From Giesbergeria sp. (GTDB lineage Bacteria; Pseudomonadota; Gammaproteobacteria; Burkholderiales; Burkholderiaceae_C), in NCBI GenBank assembly GCA_017985015.1, contig JAGNYI010000013.1, forward strand, positions 1 to 64,000: 64,000 nucleotides of DNA. Reading direction: 5' to 3'. Positions 56,544-64,000 of the stretch are shown here, one piece after another (the stretch's first letter is position 1; each line of letters starts with the position of its first letter). The position numbers and the translations under genes are program-made. Below the pieces are notes generated by a model. It saw only the letters and a list, made by a program, of their open reading frames with translations. It was not told where the DNA came from and ran no database searches.

Positions 56544-57415
56544 GTCTGCGCCCCCGCGCGGCGCCGCTGCCAGGCCTGCAAGGCATTGATCAGCAGCAGC
56601 AGCGCAAATGACATCACCAGCATGACCACGGCCACTGCGGTGGCTCCCGCGGTGTCGTATTGCTCCAGCTTGCCAATGATGATCAGCGGCGTGATCTCGG
56701 AGACCATGGGCATATTGCCGGCGATGAAAATGACCGATCCGTATTCGCCCACTGCCCGCGCGAAGGCCATGGCAAAGCCTGTCAGCAACGCCGGCGCGAT
56801 GGACGGCAGCAACACCTTGGTGAACACCTGCCAGCGCGTCGCGCCAAGACTCGTCGCGGCTTCTTCCAGCTCACGTTCGGTGTCTTCCAGCACCGGCTGC
56901 ACGGTGCGCACCACAAACGGCAGACTGATGAAAATCAGCGCCACCACGATGCCCGCCGGCTTGAACGCGAGATGGATGCCCAGCGGCGCCAGCAGGCTCC
57001 CGACCCAGCCGTTGTCCGCCAGCAGCGAGGTCAGCGCAATCCCGGCCACGGCGGTGGGCAAGGCAAAGGGCAGATCCACCAGCGCATCGACGATGCGCTT
57101 GCCCGGAAATCGGTAGCGCACCAGCACCCAGGCAATCAGAAGACCAAACACCAGATTGACCAGCGCGGCGAGAAACGACGCCCCAAAGGTGAGCCGGTAC
57201 GAAGCCAGCACACGCGGCGACGCGACGGCGGACCAGAACTGCTCCCAGCTCAGGCTGAAGCTGGTGAAGACCAGCGCAGAGAGCGGGATCAGCACGATCA
57301 CGCTCAGGTAGAACAGCGTGTAGCCGAGCGTCAACCCAAAACCGGGCAACACGCGTCGGCTGGCGCGCTTCGCCGGGCGCCCCGCGGGCGCGGGCGCGGC
57401 AATGGCTGCAGCCAT
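56540..57415 (-). CDS. cysT: Sulfate ABC transporter permease CysT (CysU)
   Basis: A 291-residue permease with six membrane segments. After a basic N-terminus, [20 protein letters not shown] opens the domain. [20 protein letters not shown] is the EAA loop, and [20 protein letters not shown] the CysT-type signature. It pairs with CysW to form the channel. The start lies four bases after the sbp stop. Confidence 0.96.
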   Translation of the reverse strand: MAAAIAAPAPAGRPAKRASRRVLPGFGLTLGYTLFYLSVIVLIPLSALVFTSFSLSWEQFWSAVASPRVLASYRLTFGASFLAALVNLVFGLLIAWVLVRYRFPGKRIVDALVDLPFALPTAVAGIALTSLLADNGWVGSLLAPLGIHLAFKPAGIVVALIFISLPFVVRTVQPVLEDTERELEEAATSLGATRWQVFTKVLLPSIAPALLTGFAMAFARAVGEYGSVIFIAGNMPMVSEITPLIIIGKLEQYDTAGATAVAVVMLVMSFALLLLINALQAWQRRRAGAQT

Positions 57416-57418
57416 GTT

Positions 57419-58411
57419 TTATTGGCCGGGCGTGTACAGCTTATCGAACTGGCCGCCGTCATTGAAGTGCACCTTTTGCGCTTCGGTCAGGCTGCCAAAG
57501 TACTTGGCCACGGTGAACTGCTTGATCGGTTTGAACACGTCAGCGTGGCGGGCGAGCACTTTTTCCGAGCGTGGGCGCACCGCGTGCCTGGCGGCGATTT
57601 CCTGGGCTTCGTCGGAATACAGGTAGTCTAGGTAGGCCTTGGCCAGCTCGGCTGTGCCCTTCTTGGCCACCGTGCGCTCAACCACCGCCACCGGGTTCTC
57701 GGCCGTGATGCTGACCGACGGGTACACCGCGTCAATCTTGCCGGCGCCAAATTCGCGCTCAATCGACACCACTTCCGATTCAAAAGTGATCAGCACGTCA
57801 CCGATGCCGCGCTGCACGAAGGTGGCCGTGGCATCGCGCCCGCCCTTGGCCAGAATCGGGACATTCTTGTAGAGCTTGGCGACAAAATCGGCGGCCTCGG
57901 CATCGGACCCACCCTTCTCACGCACCGAGCCCCATGCTGCCAGATAGGCGTAGCGGCCGTTGCCGCCGGTTTTGGGGTTGACCACAATGACTTTCACGCC
58001 GGGCTTGATGAGGTCGCTCCAATCCTTGATGCCCTTGGGGTTGCCGGCGCGCACCATGAACAGCATGGTCGATGTGGTCGGCGAGGCGTCGTTCGGGAAC
58101 TTCTTCTGCCAGTCTTTCGCCACCACCCCGTTGTCGGCCAGGAACTGCACGTCGGTGGTGGTGTTCATGGTGACGACGTCGGCCGCCAGACCGTCATTCA
58201 CCGCGCGCGCCTGGGCGCTGGAGCCGGCGTGCGACTGGTCCACCTTCACGTCCTTGCCGGTCGTTTTCTTGTAGTGCGCGATAAAGGCAGGGTTGTATTC
58301 CTTGTAGAACTCACGCGCCACGTCGTACGAGACGTTGAGCAGCGAAGTCTGGGCCGAGGCGATGGAGCTTGCACCCAGGGCGATGGAGGCGAGAAGGAGG
58401 CGGATTTTCAT
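57419..58411 (-). CDS. sbp: Periplasmic sulfate-binding protein
   Basis: A 330-residue substrate-binding protein with a signal peptide (MKIRLLLASIALGASSIASA, cleavage before QTSL). The sulfate-site signatures are NVSYDVAREFYKEYNPAF, QSHAGSSAQARAVNDGLAAD and NPKTGGNGRYAYLAAWG. Start ATG 58411. First gene of the sulfate import operon. The upstream 186 bases, shared with the divergent TDT gene, are AT-rich and contain ATGCA-N6-TGCAT (58505-58520), a possible CysB/Cbl-type site, which is only a guess. Confidence 0.96.
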   Translation of the reverse strand: MKIRLLLASIALGASSIASAQTSLLNVSYDVAREFYKEYNPAFIAHYKKTTGKDVKVDQSHAGSSAQARAVNDGLAADVVTMNTTTDVQFLADNGVVAKDWQKKFPNDASPTTSTMLFMVRAGNPKGIKDWSDLIKPGVKVIVVNPKTGGNGRYAYLAAWGSVREKGGSDAEAADFVAKLYKNVPILAKGGRDATATFVQRGIGDVLITFESEVVSIEREFGAGKIDAVYPSVSITAENPVAVVERTVAKKGTAELAKAYLDYLYSDEAQEIAARHAVRPRSEKVLARHADVFKPIKQFTVAKYFGSLTEAQKVHFNDGGQFDKLYTPGQ

Positions 58412-58597
58412 GGGAACAGTCAGCGCGGTGCGCAAAAAAAGCAGGAATCGCAGCATTGTGGAGTCGGCTCTTTAAAACTCAAACGAATATTTGATTCTAA
58501 ATTCATGCAAAAAAATGCATAAGTCGCCTCTCACACCGCCAATGGCCGGTTCTATGATCGGGCCCTCTGTTCTTTGTGCGCACCAAGCCACACGCCC

Positions 58598-59671
58598 GTG
58601 ACCCCATCGCCGCCACCGCTGTCTTCCCTGCCCGCTCCCGCCTGGCGCAGTGCGCTGGCCGACATGTCGCCCGCCAACTTTGGCATGGTGATGGCCACGG
58701 GCATCGTCTCGATCGCCGCGCACATGCTGGGCCAGCGCACGCTCGCGCTCGGCCTGTTTGCGCTGAACCTGTTTTTGTACCTGCTGATGTGGGGGCTCTA
58801 TCTGGCCCGCCTGCTGCTGTTTCGCCAGCGCTTTCTTGCAGATCTGCTGAGCCATCTGCGCGGTCCGGCCTTTTTTACCGCCGTGGCGGCCACCAACGTG
58901 CTGGGCAGCCAGTGCCTGCTGCTCATGCGCTGGACCGATGCGGGCCTGGCGCTCTGGTGTGTGGGCCTGACGCTGTGGCTGTTGCTGACCTACACCATTT
59001 TCACGGCGCTGACCATCAAGGAAAACAAGCCGACGCTGGACCGTGGCATCAGCGGCGGCTGGCTGTTGGCGGTGGTGGCCACGCAGTCGGTGGCCGTGCT
59101 GAGCGCCCTGCTCGCCACCCATATCGGCCAGCCCTACCGGCTGGAGCTGAATTTTTTTGCGCTCTCCATGTGGCTGTGGGGCGGCATGCTCTACATCTGG
59201 ATGATGTCGCTCATCTTTTACCGCTACACCTTCTTCCCGTTCAGCCCAGGCGACCTCTCGCCGCCCTACTGGATCAATATGGGCGCGATGGCAATTTCCA
59301 CCCTGGCCGGCTCGCTGCTGATCGTCAACACGCCGGATGCGCCCTTTCTTGCCTCGCTGCTGCCCTTTCTGAAGGGCTTCACGGTGTTTTACTGGGCTAC
59401 GGGGACCTGGTGGATACCCATGCTGCTGGTGCTGGCCGTCTGGCGCTACGGCGTCAAGCGTTTTGGCCTGCACTACGACCCGCTGTACTGGGGCGCCGTG
59501 TTCCCACTGGGCATGTACGCGGCGTGTACGCAGGAGATGCGCCTGGCCATGGGTTTTGATTTTTTGAGCGCCGTGCCGGTGGTTTTTTTCGGTATCGCGC
59601 TGCTGACCTGGACCGTCGCCGGCTTTGGCGCGGCGCGGCAGGCCTGGCGCATCGTGTTCACACGACCATGA
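58598..59671 (+). CDS. TDT-family (SLAC1/TehA-like) membrane transporter
   Basis: A 357-residue protein with about ten membrane helices. SPANFGMVMATGIVSIAAHM at the N-terminus is the tellurite-resistance/dicarboxylate transporter (TDT) family mark. Members carry C4-dicarboxylates (Mae1), anions (SLAC1, TehA) or sulfite (fungal Ssu1). Divergence from the sulfate importer makes sulfite export attractive, but nothing in the sequence proves it. I chose the GTG at 58598 (MTPSPPPLSS) over an in-frame TTG 24 bases upstream. Convergent with the LysR gene, with three bases between. Confidence 0.88.
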   Translation: MTPSPPPLSSLPAPAWRSALADMSPANFGMVMATGIVSIAAHMLGQRTLALGLFALNLFLYLLMWGLYLARLLLFRQRFLADLLSHLRGPAFFTAVAATNVLGSQCLLLMRWTDAGLALWCVGLTLWLLLTYTIFTALTIKENKPTLDRGISGGWLLAVVATQSVAVLSALLATHIGQPYRLELNFFALSMWLWGGMLYIWMMSLIFYRYTFFPFSPGDLSPPYWINMGAMAISTLAGSLLIVNTPDAPFLASLLPFLKGFTVFYWATGTWWIPMLLVLAVWRYGVKRFGLHYDPLYWGAVFPLGMYAACTQEMRLAMGFDFLSAVPVVFFGIALLTWTVAGFGAARQAWRIVFTRP

Positions 59672-59674
59672 TGT

Positions 59675-60583
59675 CTAGGCGAGCGAGACCTTGCCTGGTT
59701 GCATCTCTGCCAGAAAATCGAGAAATTTGCGCACCGCCGGTGCCAGCCCCCGGCGCGAGGGAAAGACCGCGTGGAAGATGCCTTCAGGAGTCGTCCAGTC
59801 GGGCAGCACGCGCACCAGCTTTCTCTGGCGCAGCTCGTCCTCGCACATGTAGTCGGGCAACCAGCCCAGGCCCGTGCCGGCGAGCAGCGCAAATTTGAGC
59901 GTAAGCAGATCGTCGGCCACGTAGCGCGGCTGGTGCTGCACGGTCTCGCGCGCGCCGCCGGGGCCAATCAGATTCCACACTGCTTTGCCATCTGCCGCCG
60001 CCATGGCAACGCTGTCGATCCGTGCCAGATCGGCCAGCGTGCGCGGCGTGCCCTGGCGCGCCAGCAGGTCCGGGCTGGCCACCAGCACTTGTCGGGTGCG
60101 GTCCAGCCGTTTAACCACCATGCTCGCGCTGCCCTCCACCGACTCGCGCACCCGCAGGCCCACGTCCACGCCCTCTTCCACCAGGTTGACCACGCGGTTG
60201 CTCACCAGCATTTCCACGCGCACCAGGGGATAGCGGGCCAGAAAATCCGGCATCAACTGGCCCAGCACGGATTGCGCAATGGTCACCGGGCAGCTCACCC
60301 GCAGCGTGCCGCGCGGCTCGGTCTGCACCTGGGCCACGGCGTCGGCCGCTGCCTGGGCCGATTCGCGCACCGCCTGACAGTGGCGCAGATACGCCTCGCC
60401 CACGTCGGTGAGCGAGAGCTTGCGCGTGGTGCGATGCAGCAGACGCACGCCCAGCTGGCTTTCCAGTTCCGAGACCCGGCGCGAGAGCCGCGACTTCGGA
60501 ATCCCCAGCGCGCGCCCCGCCGCAGCAAAACCGCCGCGCTCCACCACCTCGGCGAAATACAGCATGTCGTTGAGGTCTTGCAT
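59675..60583 (-). CDS. LysR-family regulator divergent from azoR
   Basis: A 302-residue LysR-type regulator with an N-terminal helix-turn-helix (MLYFAEVVERGGFAAAGRAL, IPKSRLSRRVSELESQLGVR) and the effector domain from GTLRVSCPVTIAQSVLGQLM. This arrangement, a LysR gene divergent from an FMN azoreductase, is common in proteobacteria and usually means control of the reductase by a quinone- or electrophile-type signal. The start is ATG 60583. Confidence 0.9.
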   Translation of the reverse strand: MQDLNDMLYFAEVVERGGFAAAGRALGIPKSRLSRRVSELESQLGVRLLHRTTRKLSLTDVGEAYLRHCQAVRESAQAAADAVAQVQTEPRGTLRVSCPVTIAQSVLGQLMPDFLARYPLVRVEMLVSNRVVNLVEEGVDVGLRVRESVEGSASMVVKRLDRTRQVLVASPDLLARQGTPRTLADLARIDSVAMAAADGKAVWNLIGPGGARETVQHQPRYVADDLLTLKFALLAGTGLGWLPDYMCEDELRQRKLVRVLPDWTTPEGIFHAVFPSRRGLAPAVRKFLDFLAEMQPGKVSLA

Positions 60584-60692
60584 GATTTTTGAACCTATTA
60601 ATGGAACGATGTAGCGCGATATTGCCATCTTTTCAAAGATTGCGCTCTCCACCAAACTCTATCCATCGCTTTCAACACGTTCGGAGATTTCC

Positions 60693-61340
60693 ATGCAACT
60701 GCTTCACGTCGATTCCGCCATCACCGGCGCCCAGTCTGTCTCGCGCCAGCTCAGCCGCCAGGTGGTGGACAGCTGGACTTCAGCACACCCTGGCACACAG
60801 GTGACGCATCTCGACCTGGTGACCCACGCGCCGGCCCACCTGACGCAGGATGCGCTGGCACTGCGCATGGGCCAGACGGACAACCTGAGCGAAGCACAAA
60901 AACGCGAGAACGCGGTGACCGAAGGCCTGCTGCAGCAGTTTTTGGCGGCGGATGTCATCGTGATCGGCGCGCCGCTCTACAACTTCAGCATTCCGACCCA
61001 GCTCAAGGCCTGGATCGATCGCCTGGCCCAGCCTGGCCGCACCTTTCGCTACACCGCCAGCGGCCCCGAAGGCCTGGCCGGCGGCAAGACGGTGATCGTG
61101 GCCAGCAGCCGCGGGGGCCTGTATTCCACCAGCGAGGGCGGCCGGGCCATGGAGCACCAGGAGAGCTACTTGCAGACGGTGCTGGGTTTTCTTGGCATCA
61201 CCGACGTGCGCTTCGTGCGCGCCGAAGGTCTGGGCATGGGCGAGGCCGCGCGCGAAGCGGCGCTGACCAGCGCGCAGGCCGACATCCGGGCCCACACGCA
61301 ACAGGCGGCCAACGAGGCACGCCTGGCGCGCGCGGCCTGA
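60693..61340 (+). CDS. azoR: FMN-dependent NADH-azoreductase/quinone reductase
   Basis: A 215-residue flavodoxin-like reductase (AzoR/AcpD). The phosphate loop is near [40 protein letters not shown] is the family signature around the flavin, followed by [15 protein letters not shown]. It reduces quinones and azo compounds with NADH and probably protects against quinone stress. Divergent from its likely LysR regulator; a repeat copy follows the stop. Confidence 0.94.
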   Translation: MQLLHVDSAITGAQSVSRQLSRQVVDSWTSAHPGTQVTHLDLVTHAPAHLTQDALALRMGQTDNLSEAQKRENAVTEGLLQQFLAADVIVIGAPLYNFSIPTQLKAWIDRLAQPGRTFRYTASGPEGLAGGKTVIVASSRGGLYSTSEGGRAMEHQESYLQTVLGFLGITDVRFVRAEGLGMGEAAREAALTSAQADIRAHTQQAANEARLARAA

Positions 61341-61344
61341 CGCT

Positions 61345-61405
61345 TCATTCAAATTTTGATAAAAATAGGGCTCTAGCGCTTATCCCATAAGCGTTAGCAG
61401 CTATC
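61345..61405 (-). repeat. Dispersed repeat between azoR and the kinase gene
   Basis: On the minus strand GATAGCTGCTAACGCTTA, TGGGA, then TAAGCGCTAGAGCCCTATTT. The arms CGCTTA and TAAGCG are intact. It begins three bases past the kinase stop, in the space between convergent genes. Confidence 0.85.
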
Positions 61406-61408
61406 AAT

Positions 61409-62725
61409 TCAGGACTTTTCTGGCGGCGCCGCCACCAGATCCCATTCCGCCACCTGCTCGTTCGTCGCCACCAGGCGGCCCACCAGCAGTTTGATGAAGG
61501 CCTTGTCAAAGCACGATTGCAGCGTGTCCGACGCGCCGCGCAGCGCCGGGTTGGGCACCTTGAGCACCAGCACCTCCGACTCGGAGACCGCCGTGGCGGT
61601 GCGGATGGGGGCGTCGGGCCGCAAGAACGTCATTTCGCCAAAGCTGACGCCGCGCTCCAGGGTGCACAGCTGCCAGCCCTGGCGCGTGATGTTCACCTGC
61701 CCTTCGATGAGGATGCAGAACGAATCGCCCGGCGTGCCCTCGCGCATCAGCACGGTGCCGCGCGGCACGCGCCGCCAATGGCCCAGGCGCATCAGCTCCC
61801 ACAGGGCCACATCGTGAAACTCGGCAAAGAACGGCAAGGCCCGCAGGCGTGCGAAACGCTCGGTCTCCGTGTCCTGCGACTTCTGGCGCGGCAGGCTGCG
61901 CGAGAGCGCGAGCAAGGCGTCTGCCCAGTCGGACCAACGCGCATAGCGGTCCTGCGGGGCCTTGGCCAGTGCGCGCAGCACAAAGGCGTCAACTTGCGCC
62001 GGCAGCGACGCGCGCAGCAGGCTGGGTGCAGCGGCTGCTTCGTGGCTGATGCGGTAGAGCGTGGCGAAATCGGTTTCGCCATCAAACGGCCGGCGCCCGG
62101 TGAGCAGTTCGTACACCACCACGCCGAGCGAAAACATATCGCTGTGGTGGGTCAGCGTTTCTTCGCGCACCTGCTCGGGCGACATGTACGAAGGCGAGCC
62201 CACCAGCCCCGCGAGTTGCGTGGCCTCGCTCTGCGTCGAGAGGGCCGCGCCAAAATCCACCAGCTTGACTTCGCCATCGTCGGCCAACAGCAGGTTGGCG
62301 GGTTTGATGTCGCGGTGCACCAGGCCCTGGCGCTCGGCGTATTCGAGGGCGTGGCCGCATTTGAAGGCGATATCAAGCACCTGCGCCACGGGCAGCAGGG
62401 TATCGGCACTGGCATGGTCAGACAGCGGCCGGCCGCTCAGGTATTCAAAGACGAGGTAAGGCGGCGTTGCGGATTCGTCGGCGTCCAGCAGCCGCACGAT
62501 GTTGGGGTGGCGCAGGCGTGCGGCCAGCGCCGCCTCGCTCTGCAACTGCCGGCGGTGGCGCGCCGCCTGCGCCGGTTCGGCCAGCAGGTGCGCGTGCATT
62601 TGCTTGACCGCCACCTTGCGCCCGCGCAGGCCGTCGAGCCCCAGGTACACCACGCCACTGGCGCCGCGCCCCAGCTCGCGTTCGATGCGGTATTTGCCGA
62701 TGGTGGCGGGCACCCGGTCTGCCAT
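61409..62725 (-). CDS. Serine/threonine protein kinase with C-terminal cyclic-nucleotide-binding domain
   Basis: A 438-residue Hanks-type kinase fused to a cNMP-binding domain. The kinase has the glycine loop GRGASGVVYLG, K41, H137-R138-D139 with KPANLLL, D157-F158-G159 and SPSYMSPEQ. The C-terminal part (about 310-425) has the cyclic-nucleotide barrel pattern: HWRRVPRGTVLMREGTPGDS, CILIEGQVNI and GVSFGEMTFLRPDAPIRTAT. The FGE...R pattern resembles a phosphate-binding cassette in which A-P-I-R-T-A is near canonical, so ligand binding is plausible. No membrane segment is seen. It starts two bases after sbcB, so the two are cotranscribed. Confidence 0.93.
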   Translation of the reverse strand: MADRVPATIGKYRIERELGRGASGVVYLGLDGLRGRKVAVKQMHAHLLAEPAQAARHRRQLQSEAALAARLRHPNIVRLLDADESATPPYLVFEYLSGRPLSDHASADTLLPVAQVLDIAFKCGHALEYAERQGLVHRDIKPANLLLADDGEVKLVDFGAALSTQSEATQLAGLVGSPSYMSPEQVREETLTHHSDMFSLGVVVYELLTGRRPFDGETDFATLYRISHEAAAAPSLLRASLPAQVDAFVLRALAKAPQDRYARWSDWADALLALSRSLPRQKSQDTETERFARLRALPFFAEFHDVALWELMRLGHWRRVPRGTVLMREGTPGDSFCILIEGQVNITRQGWQLCTLERGVSFGEMTFLRPDAPIRTATAVSESEVLVLKVPNPALRGASDTLQSCFDKAFIKLLVGRLVATNEQVAEWDLVAAPPEKS

Positions 62726-62727
62726 GG

Positions 62728-64000
62728 CTATTGCTCCGGAACGATGGTTTCGGCCCAGTCGTACAGCGCGCCCAAAATCTCTTCGGCGCGCTCGTCGTCC
62801 GTCTCGGACAGCGCGTCGATGCGCTCGAACAGCGCCTGCGCGGTCAGCGCCCCGCCGCGCCCATGCAGCAGGCAATCGGTGCGGTGCTGCAGCCAGCGCG
62901 CTTGCTCCTCAGGCGTCAGTGTGGCCGCGAAATTGCGCGCGCGATAGCGAAACAGCAGCTCGGCGAGGCGCGCGTCGTCAAAGCCGGTGCGCGCGCTGGC
63001 CAGCTGCGCGCCGGTCATGGCGCGCAGCTCATCGAGCCGGCGCCGGTCGCCATTGCCGACAAAGCCGCCGTACAAATCCTGCTCCACGTCCGGCGCCGGG
63101 CCCTCGGCACGCGGGCGCTCGTAGACCGCCGCCCAGATGGCGCTCATGTCGGGCAGCAGACGCGCACGCGCCGCGTGCTCCGCAATCTGCCCCATGTCGA
63201 AACCCCATCGCGCAGCCAGTTCGGGCGTGAGCGTGTTGACGTTGCCCACCACCATGGGCGACTTGTTCAGGTGTACGCCCTTGACCGGCAGGCGCGCAAC
63301 GCCCTCTGGCAGATCGGCACTGCGGGTAAAGAGGCGCAGGCGCAGTTCCTCCACGCTTTGCGTTGCCAGCTCGGACGGATCGTGCGCCAAGTCCCACGCC
63401 AGGAGTTCGTTTTTGTTGGTCGGGTGCGTGGCGAGCGGGAACATCACCGCCAGGCACCCTCGTTCGGCCGGAAACATGCCCGAGACATGCAGAAACGGCC
63501 GCGCATTCTGCACATCGGTCGGCAGGCGCAGCTCGGCCGCCACGCGGTCTTTCTTGTGCAGGCCAAGCGCAAAGTCAAACAGCTTGGCGTTGTGCTGGCG
63601 CAAGAGCTTTGCCAGGGCAATGGTGGCGCGTACGTCAGACAGGGCATCGTGCGCCGCTTCGTGCAGCAGGCCGTTGGCCTTGGCCAAGTCGCCCAACTTG
63701 AAACTGGGTGAGCCGTCCTCCTTCTTGGGCCACACGATGAGCCCATCGGGCCGCAGCGCATACGCCAGGCGCACGACGTCGAGCAAATCCCAGCGGCCGC
63801 ACTGGTTCTGCCATTCGCGGCCATAGGGGTCGATCAGGTTGCGCCAGAACATGTGGCGCGTGACCTCGTCGTCAAAGCGAATCGTGTTGTAGCCCACGCC
63901 AATGGTGCCCGGCTGGGCCATGGCCTCGTGGATGCGCGCGGCAAATTCGCGCTCGCTCACCCCGCGCTCGAAGGCGATTTGCGGCGTGATGCCGGTGATC
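62728..64000 (-). CDS. sbcB: Exodeoxyribonuclease I (partial at the N-terminus)
   Basis: A 3'-5' single-strand DNA exonuclease acting in recombination and mismatch repair. The window shows about 423 C-terminal residues; the N-terminus with the first catalytic acidic residues lies beyond the right edge. The visible ITGITPQIAFERGVSEREFA, GVGYNTIRFDDEVTRHMFWR, NLIDPYGREW and HDALSDVRATIALAKLL (ExoIII/DnaQ-type H and D) match E. coli ExoI closely. The SH3-like and C-terminal helical domains follow. The TAG stop lies two bases before the kinase ATG. Confidence 0.95.
   Translation of the reverse strand, partial: ITGITPQIAFERGVSEREFAARIHEAMAQPGTIGVGYNTIRFDDEVTRHMFWRNLIDPYGREWQNQCGRWDLLDVVRLAYALRPDGLIVWPKKEDGSPSFKLGDLAKANGLLHEAAHDALSDVRATIALAKLLRQHNAKLFDFALGLHKKDRVAAELRLPTDVQNARPFLHVSGMFPAERGCLAVMFPLATHPTNKNELLAWDLAHDPSELATQSVEELRLRLFTRSADLPEGVARLPVKGVHLNKSPMVVGNVNTLTPELAARWGFDMGQIAEHAARARLLPDMSAIWAAVYERPRAEGPAPDVEQDLYGGFVGNGDRRRLDELRAMTGAQLASARTGFDDARLAELLFRYRARNFAATLTPEEQARWLQHRTDCLLHGRGGALTAQALFERIDALSETDDERAEEILGALYDWAETIVPEQ

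Overview
The window is chromosomal DNA of a GC-rich betaproteobacterium. The gene neighbourhoods (ilvIH-ilvC-pssA-leuA, nadE-glnB, sigma factor-DUF3619-DUF3106-RDD, aat-bpt) and a short dispersed repeat with an ATAGCTG...TAAGCGCTAGAGGCC core point to the Burkholderiales, most likely the family Comamonadaceae (Acidovorax-like). This placement rests on protein content and gene order, not on an rRNA gene. No prophage, insertion sequence, CRISPR array or plasmid gene was seen. Both ends cut a gene: purL on the left and sbcB on the right.

Layout. 1-12.7 kb: purL (partial), map, glnD, a universal stress protein, def, a DUF454 membrane protein, two identical tRNA-Asn genes, a LysR regulator divergent from a pirin gene, the N-end-rule transferases aat-bpt, an IclR regulator and a PBP7-type DD-peptidase. 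12.8-20.9 kb: branched-chain amino acid synthesis on the minus strand (ilvI, ilvH, ilvC, pssA, then two different leuA genes). A leucine-type attenuator with a 17-residue leader peptide precedes the leuA pair. 21-24.6 kb: an ECF-like sigma factor operon, then dgkA and a LOG-family gene. 24.6-28 kb: nadE-glnB and a FemAB/GNAT-like gene. 28-36.1 kb: sufBCDSUT, then DUF2249-nnrS and nsrR, with NsrR-type operators at both suf and nnrS/nsrR. 36.2-45.3 kb: two chemoreceptors, divergent soluble and membrane pyrophosphatases (ppa, hppA) and a DUF1631 protein. 45.3-64 kb: a decayed Fur-box gene, hrpA, argA, a GAF/HD-GYP protein, a glutathione transferase, dsbB, the sulfate ABC transporter (sbp-cysT-cysW-cysA), a TDT exporter, LysR/azoR, a Ser/Thr kinase with a cyclic-nucleotide-binding domain, and sbcB.

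The genes work together in several ways. GlnD modifies PII (glnB), and PII shares an operon with NAD synthetase. The ilv and leu genes form one pathway, with leucine control visible in the leader RNA. Fe-S assembly (suf), the NnrS/DUF2249 proteins and NsrR form an apparent nitric-oxide-responsive cluster. Three observations deserve most attention. The NsrR box overlies the suf promoter. The leucine attenuator sits before a tandem pair of type 2 and type 1 isopropylmalate synthases. The dispersed repeat (12 copies) also lies inside five protein-coding genes, supplies two stop codons and provides the pssA ribosome-binding site.
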